This document shows positions 59,939 through 64,000 of a stretch of DNA of 64,000 nucleotides, piece by piece. Every line of letters starts with the position of its first letter. Position 1 is the stretch's first letter. Below the pieces are notes generated by a model that searched no databases, was not told the DNA's origin, and was given only the letters and a program-made list of their open reading frames with translations. The stretch is from positions 1,550,001-1,614,000 of the forward strand of contig NZ_JONN01000001.1 of the NCBI RefSeq assembly GCF_000711715.1, given 5' to 3'. The translations under genes and the position numbers were made by a program. Origin of the DNA: Sphingomonas astaxanthinifaciens DSM 22298 (lineage in GTDB: Bacteria; Pseudomonadota; Alphaproteobacteria; Sphingomonadales; Sphingomonadaceae).

Positions 59939-60361
59939 GCCTGCTTCCTCCTGGCGACCCTCGAGTCGCACCTTTGTTCCCGATCCGTTCACGGTGCCGG
60001 AGTACGCCCAACGCCCGCGATTCGCTAGGGCCAAGAAGCCGGGAAATGCGCTGTCCCCGCTATCCACAGGGACGCGTCTCTCCCTCGCTGGAGATATAGT
60101 TATCCCCAGCGCCAACCACAAGCTTGTGCGTTGGTGCCCCTGAGCCGCTACAACATCTTGTGCTTTCAGACCGGTTCGGGCGCAAGCGGGAAAATGATGG
60201 TTAACGCAATATTGCGGTGGATAATGTGTTTTCCGCGCCGCACTTCGAGGGGCCCGCCCCTCTGCCGCACAAGCGCCATTCTCGGGATGCAAGCGCCGTT
60301 CACATTGCGCGGCCCAGGGGCGCGCCGGGCAGCGGCTCGAAGACGGGAAGGACGGACGGGG
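59939..60361. promoter_or_regulatory. nrdA upstream region with DnaA-like boxes
   Basis: No gene is supported in this 423-nt gap between divergent nrdA and the TonB-like gene. It holds three near-matches to the DnaA box: CTATCCACA (60060-60068), TTATCCCCA (60100-60108) and, inverted, GGTGGATAA (60216-60224), each 8 of 9 to TTATCCACA. A palindrome CACAAGCTTGTG lies at 60117-60128. E. coli nrdAB is DnaA-controlled; here this is inference. Confidence 0.4.
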
Positions 60362-61141
60362 TTGAGCGAAGCGGCGATCGGCCGGAAGCGGGGCGCCGAC
60401 GCGCTGCGGGTGACCCCGCGGCGGCGGCTGACGGGGCTTGTCGCGGCGCTGCTGTTCGAGGCGCTGGTGGTGCTCGCGCTGCTGACGCTCGGCACCCGCC
60501 GGACGGTGCCGATGGCCGAGGACCGGCCGCTCTCCACCTTCGACGTGACCGAGCCGGAAGCCGAGCCGACCGATGTCCAGAAGCCCGAGCCGGCCAGGCA
60601 GGCGAAGAAGGAGACCAGCACCACGCCGCCGCTGCCGACCCCGGTGGCGGTGACCCCGCCCCCGCCGGCCACGGTCAAGGTGCCCGAGCCGGTGGTGAAG
60701 CTCCCCTCGCCGGTGGTCACCCTTCCCGCCGACCAGATGGCGAGCGCCGACCTGCGCAACTTCCCGCCGGCCAAGCCGCGCGGACCGGCCGGGCCTCCGG
60801 CACCCCGGGGCGAAGCCGACAGCGAAGTGGTCGGGCGCGCCCCCAATGGCGAGCGCCTGTACGCCGCCGCCTGGCTTCGCGAGCCCTATGACAGCGAGCT
60901 GCGCGGCTATCTTTCGACCGCGGACCCGGGCTGGGCGCTGATCGCCTGCAAGACCGTGCCCGACTACAAGGTCGACGATTGCGTCGCGCTCGACGAATGG
61001 CCCAACGGGTCGCGGCTGGCGCGGGCGGTGCTGGCCGCCGCCTGGCAGTTCAAGGTCAAGCCGCCGCGGGTGGGCGGGAGCTACAAGGTCGGCGAGTGGG
61101 TGCGGATCCGGATCGACTACGGGATCAAGGGGCGCGGCTGA
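60362..61141 (+). CDS. TonB-like membrane-anchored protein
   Basis: A 259-residue protein. One N-terminal helix (LVAALLFEALVVLALLTLG, about residues 24-42) is followed by a long Pro/Glu/Lys-rich periplasmic linker (repeated PEP and PTPV-type segments). A C-terminal ~100-residue domain ends in GEWVRIRIDYGIKGRG, which resembles TonB C-terminal strands, as does the LARAVLAAAWQFKVKPP segment. Start TTG at 60362 with GGAAGG upstream; longer frames include improbable leader. ExbB/ExbD are not adjacent. Its 3' end overlaps the convergent hydrolase gene by 17 nt. Confidence 0.75.
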   Translation: MSEAAIGRKRGADALRVTPRRRLTGLVAALLFEALVVLALLTLGTRRTVPMAEDRPLSTFDVTEPEAEPTDVQKPEPARQAKKETSTTPPLPTPVAVTPPPPATVKVPEPVVKLPSPVVTLPADQMASADLRNFPPAKPRGPAGPPAPRGEADSEVVGRAPNGERLYAAAWLREPYDSELRGYLSTADPGWALIACKTVPDYKVDDCVALDEWPNGSRLARAVLAAAWQFKVKPPRVGGSYKVGEWVRIRIDYGIKGRG

Positions 61142-62318
61142 GCAAGGCGGCGGTTTCGCGGAAGGCGGCTTCCTCGGCGGCCTTGAATTCGGAGCGGCCG
61201 CCCGGCGGATCGGCGTCGAGGCCGGTCACGACATAAGCGATCCCGACCTTGGCGACAGGGTCGATCCACAGCCCCGAGCGCAGGCCATAGGCTTCGCCAG
61301 CATGGCCGATCCAGCGGCCGCGGTCGCCGACGGGATCGTCGCGGCAGCCGGGGTGCGGGGTGGCGAGCGATTGGGTGGCAAGGCCGAAGGCGCAGTAGAA
61401 GCCCCGTTCGGTCTCGCCGTTGGTCCCGTCATATTGCCAGCGATTGGCGAGCAGGGTGCGGACGCTGGCGGGCGAAAGCAGGCGGACGCCGTCGAGCTCG
61501 CCCTCGTTCAGGAGCAGGCGGCCGATCCGGGCGAGGCCGCGGACCGAGATGCGCAGGCCCCCCTGCGGCGCGAACAAGGCGCCATTGTCGCCCGGCTTCC
61601 ATGTGGTGAGGTTGCACGGGTCGCCGTCGCGGGTGAAGACCGGACAGGCGGGGCGGACGCCGTGGAGGTCGTCGCGGACGGACTTGCCGCCCTGGGTGAG
61701 GACGATGGCGCGGGCGATCGCGGGGTCCGAGCAGGTCGCCCAATTGTAGCAGGCGTCGATCGAAAGGGGCTCGAGCACTTCGCGGCGCATCCAGCGGTCG
61801 AACCGCTCCCCCGTCGCGCGCTCGATCGCCGAGGCGATGACGGGAAAATTCATATTGGCATAAGTGAAATAGGTGCCGGGGGCATGGGCCGGATCCCAGC
61901 TTCCCGGGCGGTCGAGCGCGGCGCGAACCGTGGCTCCGAGCGGAACGATATACTGGTCGTCATGGTCGCGCACCGAGCCGGTGTGGCTGAGCAGCATGGC
62001 GAGGGTGACCGGGCGGTCGGGGAAGGCCGGGTTGCGAAGCGGCCAGCCGAGCAGCGGCGAGAGATCGCTGTCGAGGCCGAGCCTGCCCTGGTCGACCAGC
62101 TTCATCACCCCGATGGCGACGACGAGCTTGCTGACCGAGGCGACGCGGACCGGATCGTCGAGCGTGGCGGCGCGGCCCATCGCGGGATCGGCGGGCCCAC
62201 GCGCAAATCCCTGCCCTTCGGCCGCGGCGGTGAAGGCGAGGCCCGCGACCACGCCCGGCCGGGGCGCGGTGGCGCAGGCGGCGAGCGCCAGGAACAGCGG
62301 GAGCAGGAGGAAGCGCAT
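61125..62318 (-). CDS. Beta-lactamase-fold serine hydrolase (class C-like), lipoprotein
   Basis: A 397-residue penicillin-binding/esterase-type protein. A lipoprotein signal with LALAACATAP is present. Motifs: the catalytic SVSK (residues ~62-65), TYANMNF (Tyr-x-Asn) and GHAGEAYG in the place of the KTG triad. It belongs to the Pfam beta-lactamase family with esterase or D-aminopeptidase members. Several cysteines (ACYNWATCSDP, ACPVFTRDGDPCN) probably form disulfides. Not a proven beta-lactamase. Confidence 0.9.
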   Translation of the reverse strand: MRFLLLPLFLALAACATAPRPGVVAGLAFTAAAEGQGFARGPADPAMGRAATLDDPVRVASVSKLVVAIGVMKLVDQGRLGLDSDLSPLLGWPLRNPAFPDRPVTLAMLLSHTGSVRDHDDQYIVPLGATVRAALDRPGSWDPAHAPGTYFTYANMNFPVIASAIERATGERFDRWMRREVLEPLSIDACYNWATCSDPAIARAIVLTQGGKSVRDDLHGVRPACPVFTRDGDPCNLTTWKPGDNGALFAPQGGLRISVRGLARIGRLLLNEGELDGVRLLSPASVRTLLANRWQYDGTNGETERGFYCAFGLATQSLATPHPGCRDDPVGDRGRWIGHAGEAYGLRSGLWIDPVAKVGIAYVVTGLDADPPGGRSEFKAAEEAAFRETAALLSRAP

Positions 62319-62457
62319 GGTGCGAACCTGCGCTCAATGTCCGTTTCGGGGCAAGCGAGTTGAACTTTTCGGCGCGTCATGAGATATGGTCTCCGCGGAC
62401 CGGGCCCCTCTGGCGCGTCCTCCAGGCCTTTGGCCGAGGCGCGTGATGTCGGACCGC

Positions 62458-62521
62458 ATCGGAATTTCCGATGTGAGCAGGCCCGGCATCCCGGCACCCT
62501 TCCCCATGCGGAAATTCCGAT
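62458..62521 (+). promoter_or_regulatory. 13-bp inverted repeat in the terC leader
   Basis: ATCGGAATTTCCG (62458-62470) and CGGAAATTCCGAT (62509-62521) are a perfect inverted pair with a 38-nt loop, 29 nt upstream of the terC ATG. Each arm is itself nearly palindromic. It could be a protein-binding pair or an RNA hairpin in the leader. I do not see the yybP-ykoY manganese-riboswitch consensus often found before terC/alx. Confidence 0.55.
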
Positions 62522-62550
62522 CGGCATCATAGGCTGACGGGAGCAGTATC

Positions 62551-63621
62551 ATGGAATTTCTCTTCGCCGACTGGCTCGGGACCCCTTTGTGGTTCTGGCT
62601 GTCCTTCGTCGGCATCGTCGCGGGCCTCACCGCCTTCGACCTCGGCTTCCTCCACAAGGAGGACAAGGAAATGGGGATCGGCGAGAGCCTCAAGCTCTCC
62701 GCCTTCTACATCTCGATCGCGCTGGCGTTCGGCGTGTGGGTCTATTTCCAGAAGACCGCGGCCTTCGGCGAGACCGAGGGCATGGCGCTGACGGTCAGCT
62801 ACTACACCGCCTTCTTCATCGAAAAGGCGCTGTCGATCGACAACGTCTTCGTGATCAGCCTGATCTTCACCTATTTCGCGATTCCCGCGAAATACCAGTA
62901 TCGCGCTTTGCTGTGGGGGATCATCGCGGTGATCCTGCTGCGCGGGCTGATGATCGGCCTCGGCGCGGCGGTGGTCCAGCAGTACGAATGGGTGCTCTAC
63001 ATCTTCGCGGCGTTCCTGGTCTTCACCGGCATCAAGATGCTGTTCGCCGGCGACAAGCCGATGGACATCGAGCACAATCCGGTGGTGCGGTTCATCTCGC
63101 GCCACATGCGGGTGACCAAGGACCTGCACGACCAGCATTTCTTCGTGAAGATCGCCGACAGTAAGACCGGCAAGCTGGTGTGGGCGGCGACGCCCTTGTT
63201 CCTGGCGCTGGTGGTGATCAACCTCGCCGACCTCGTGTTCGCGGTCGACAGCGTGCCGGCGGTGTTCGCGATCACCACCGACACCTTCATCGTCTACACC
63301 TCGAACATCATGGCGATCCTCGGCCTGCGCGCGCTCTACTTCGCGCTGGCCGCGATGGTGCACCGCTTCCACTATCTGAAGTATGCGCTGGCGCTGGTGC
63401 TGGTGTTCATCGGCGCGAAGATCTTCATCGCCGACTTCGTGCTGGGGACGAAGTTCCCGCCGCTGCTCAGCCTCGGGGTCACCGCGGGCCTGATCGCGGG
63501 CGGGGTCTTCTACTCGCTGTGGAAGACCAAGGGCGCGGAAGAGCCGCAGTGGCCCATGCCCGAGGCGCCGGGCGCGGCCGCTCGCCATGTCGACGAACTG
63601 ACCGGCGGCAAGACCCTTTAA
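62551..63621 (+). CDS. TerC/Alx family membrane protein
   Basis: A 356-residue polytopic protein with about eight to nine hydrophobic segments. The TerC signatures are AFFIEKALSIDNVFVISLIF (residues ~89-108, with the acidic metal-site residues) and VVINLADLVFAVDSVPAVFAITTD. Alx/TerC proteins export Mn2+ or protect against tellurite. AGCAGTATC precedes the ATG. A 230-nt leader with an inverted repeat and a strong terminator frame it as a single-gene unit. Confidence 0.93.
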   Translation: MEFLFADWLGTPLWFWLSFVGIVAGLTAFDLGFLHKEDKEMGIGESLKLSAFYISIALAFGVWVYFQKTAAFGETEGMALTVSYYTAFFIEKALSIDNVFVISLIFTYFAIPAKYQYRALLWGIIAVILLRGLMIGLGAAVVQQYEWVLYIFAAFLVFTGIKMLFAGDKPMDIEHNPVVRFISRHMRVTKDLHDQHFFVKIADSKTGKLVWAATPLFLALVVINLADLVFAVDSVPAVFAITTDTFIVYTSNIMAILGLRALYFALAAMVHRFHYLKYALALVLVFIGAKIFIADFVLGTKFPPLLSLGVTAGLIAGGVFYSLWKTKGAEEPQWPMPEAPGAAARHVDELTGGKTL

Positions 63622-63644
63622 GGCCTCGCAGGCCTGACGAAGGA

Positions 63645-63679
63645 GGCCCGGCCGGCGCAATCCGGCCGGGCCTTTCTTT
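63645..63679 (+). terminator. Rho-independent terminator after terC
   Basis: Perfect 11-bp stem GGCCCGGCCGG/CCGGCCGGGCC (63645-63655, 63662-63672) followed by TTTCTTT. A clean terminator 24 nt after the terC stop. Confidence 0.9.
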
Positions 63680-63685
63680 CTCGGG

Positions 63686-64000
63686 TCAGGCCTTGGGCAC
63701 CGCCGCGGCGGTGCACTGGTCGGCGGTCTTCTTCGCGACGATGTCCTGGACCATCTTGTAGTCACCCGAGCCGGTGAAGACGCTATTGGCGGTGACCGTC
63801 CCGGTGAAGCCCTCGGCGGTATAGGCGCCGTCGAGCATGGCGAGGACCTGTCCCTGCCCCTTGCGACGGCAATCGAGCGTGACGTTCATCCGCCCGTTGC
63901 GGGTGTAGGGATCCTTGACCTGGCAGACGTCGCCCTTGGCGGCGAGCAGCTCGGGCGCGGGTGCGCCGTCGCTCCCGACGCAGCCGACCGTCTTGGTCAC
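63686..64000 (-). CDS. DUF3617 family periplasmic protein, 5' end outside window
   Basis: The C-terminal 104 residues of a DUF3617 protein: GDVCQVKDPYTRNGRMNVTL, DCRRKGQ, TGTVTANSVFTG and the final ADQCTAAAVPKA. The conserved Cys residues and Ser/Thr-rich strands fit that secreted family, whose function is unknown. The frame runs off the right edge with no start seen. Lies just downstream of the terC terminator, convergent. Confidence 0.8.
   Translation of the reverse strand: MTKTVGCVGSDGAPAPELLAAKGDVCQVKDPYTRNGRMNVTLDCRRKGQGQVLAMLDGAYTAEGFTGTVTANSVFTGSGDYKMVQDIVAKKTADQCTAAAVPKA

Noticed and set aside
60117..60128. An NrdR box at CACAAGCTTGTG
   Set aside because: It is a palindrome but lacks the usual spacing and ATAT-like core of NrdR boxes.
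62320..62550. A yybP-ykoY manganese riboswitch before terC
   Set aside because: The conserved GGGGAGTAG-type blocks and the three-helix layout are not visible, only a 13-bp inverted repeat.
1..64000. tRNA, rRNA, CRISPR arrays, IS elements or prophage
   Set aside because: No cloverleaf with a TTCGA-type arm, no regularly spaced repeats, and no transposase or integrase was seen, though tRNAs could be missed by eye.

Overview
The window is a gene-dense stretch of a high-GC (roughly two-thirds G+C) alphaproteobacterial chromosome, most likely from the Sphingomonadales (Sphingomonas/Sphingomicrobium type). This rests on family content: an UrcA protein, an NfrB-like glycosyltransferase, a GDSL autotransporter esterase, a 1541-residue NAD-glutamate dehydrogenase, a DUF2171 protein and a short NrdA without an ATP cone. 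Many genes overlap by 4 nt (ATGA or GTGA), and GTG, TTG and even a probable CTG start are used. No tRNA, rRNA, CRISPR array, IS element or prophage was recognised.

Layout. 1-2.9 kb: an edge-truncated receiver protein, HNH endonuclease, GluQ-RS, a HIG1 protein and a cobalamin adenosyltransferase. 2.9-8.3 kb: a translationally coupled flavodoxin-egtB-egtD set for ergothioneine, then yggT, folD, a secreted protein and marC. 8.3-13.8 kb: a glycan or lipid-linked sugar locus with two polytopic membrane proteins, GtrA, a methyltransferase and a GtrB-like GT2. 13.9-19 kb: an EF-hand protein, the rlmN-mpaB-cfa operon and a prepilin peptidase. 19-23.7 kb: NfrB with a shortened NfrA-like barrel partner, and an acyl-CoA ligase. 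23.7-28.2 kb: gloA-gloB, a hydrolase, small proteins and a flagellar deletion scar where a flagellin 3' end meets a flgD 3' end. 28.2-34.6 kb: the GDSL autotransporter and the hmgA-fahA-M20-GNAT operon for homogentisate. 34.7-43.5 kb: a PAS protein, NAD-GDH, an ATP-grasp enzyme, an RHH regulator, phaB and hemH. 43.5-50.8 kb: an acyl-CoA ligase with a molybdenum hydroxylase-like subunit, then lgt-midA-GNAT-pgeF. 50.8-55.2 kb: small conserved or hypothetical genes, including one of unusually low GC. 55.2-60 kb: nrdA and nrdB separated by a chain of six small membrane-protein genes. 60-64 kb: a TonB-like protein, a beta-lactamase-fold hydrolase, terC and a truncated DUF3617 gene.

The most interesting observations are: (i) the fused fliC'/'flgD remnant, which records loss of a flagellar cluster; (ii) the nrdA-[six membrane genes]-nrdB arrangement, with paired dyads just before the PepSY-nrdB part and DnaA-like boxes before nrdA; (iii) a molybdenum hydroxylase-like protein lacking the usual catalytic glutamate, coupled to an acyl-CoA ligase; (iv) a receiver domain with Glu in place of the phospho-acceptor Asp; (v) a flavodoxin-like gene coupled to egtBD; and (vi) a 13-bp inverted repeat in the terC leader. 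Assignments rest on reading translated sequence and remembered family motifs; no database search was run.
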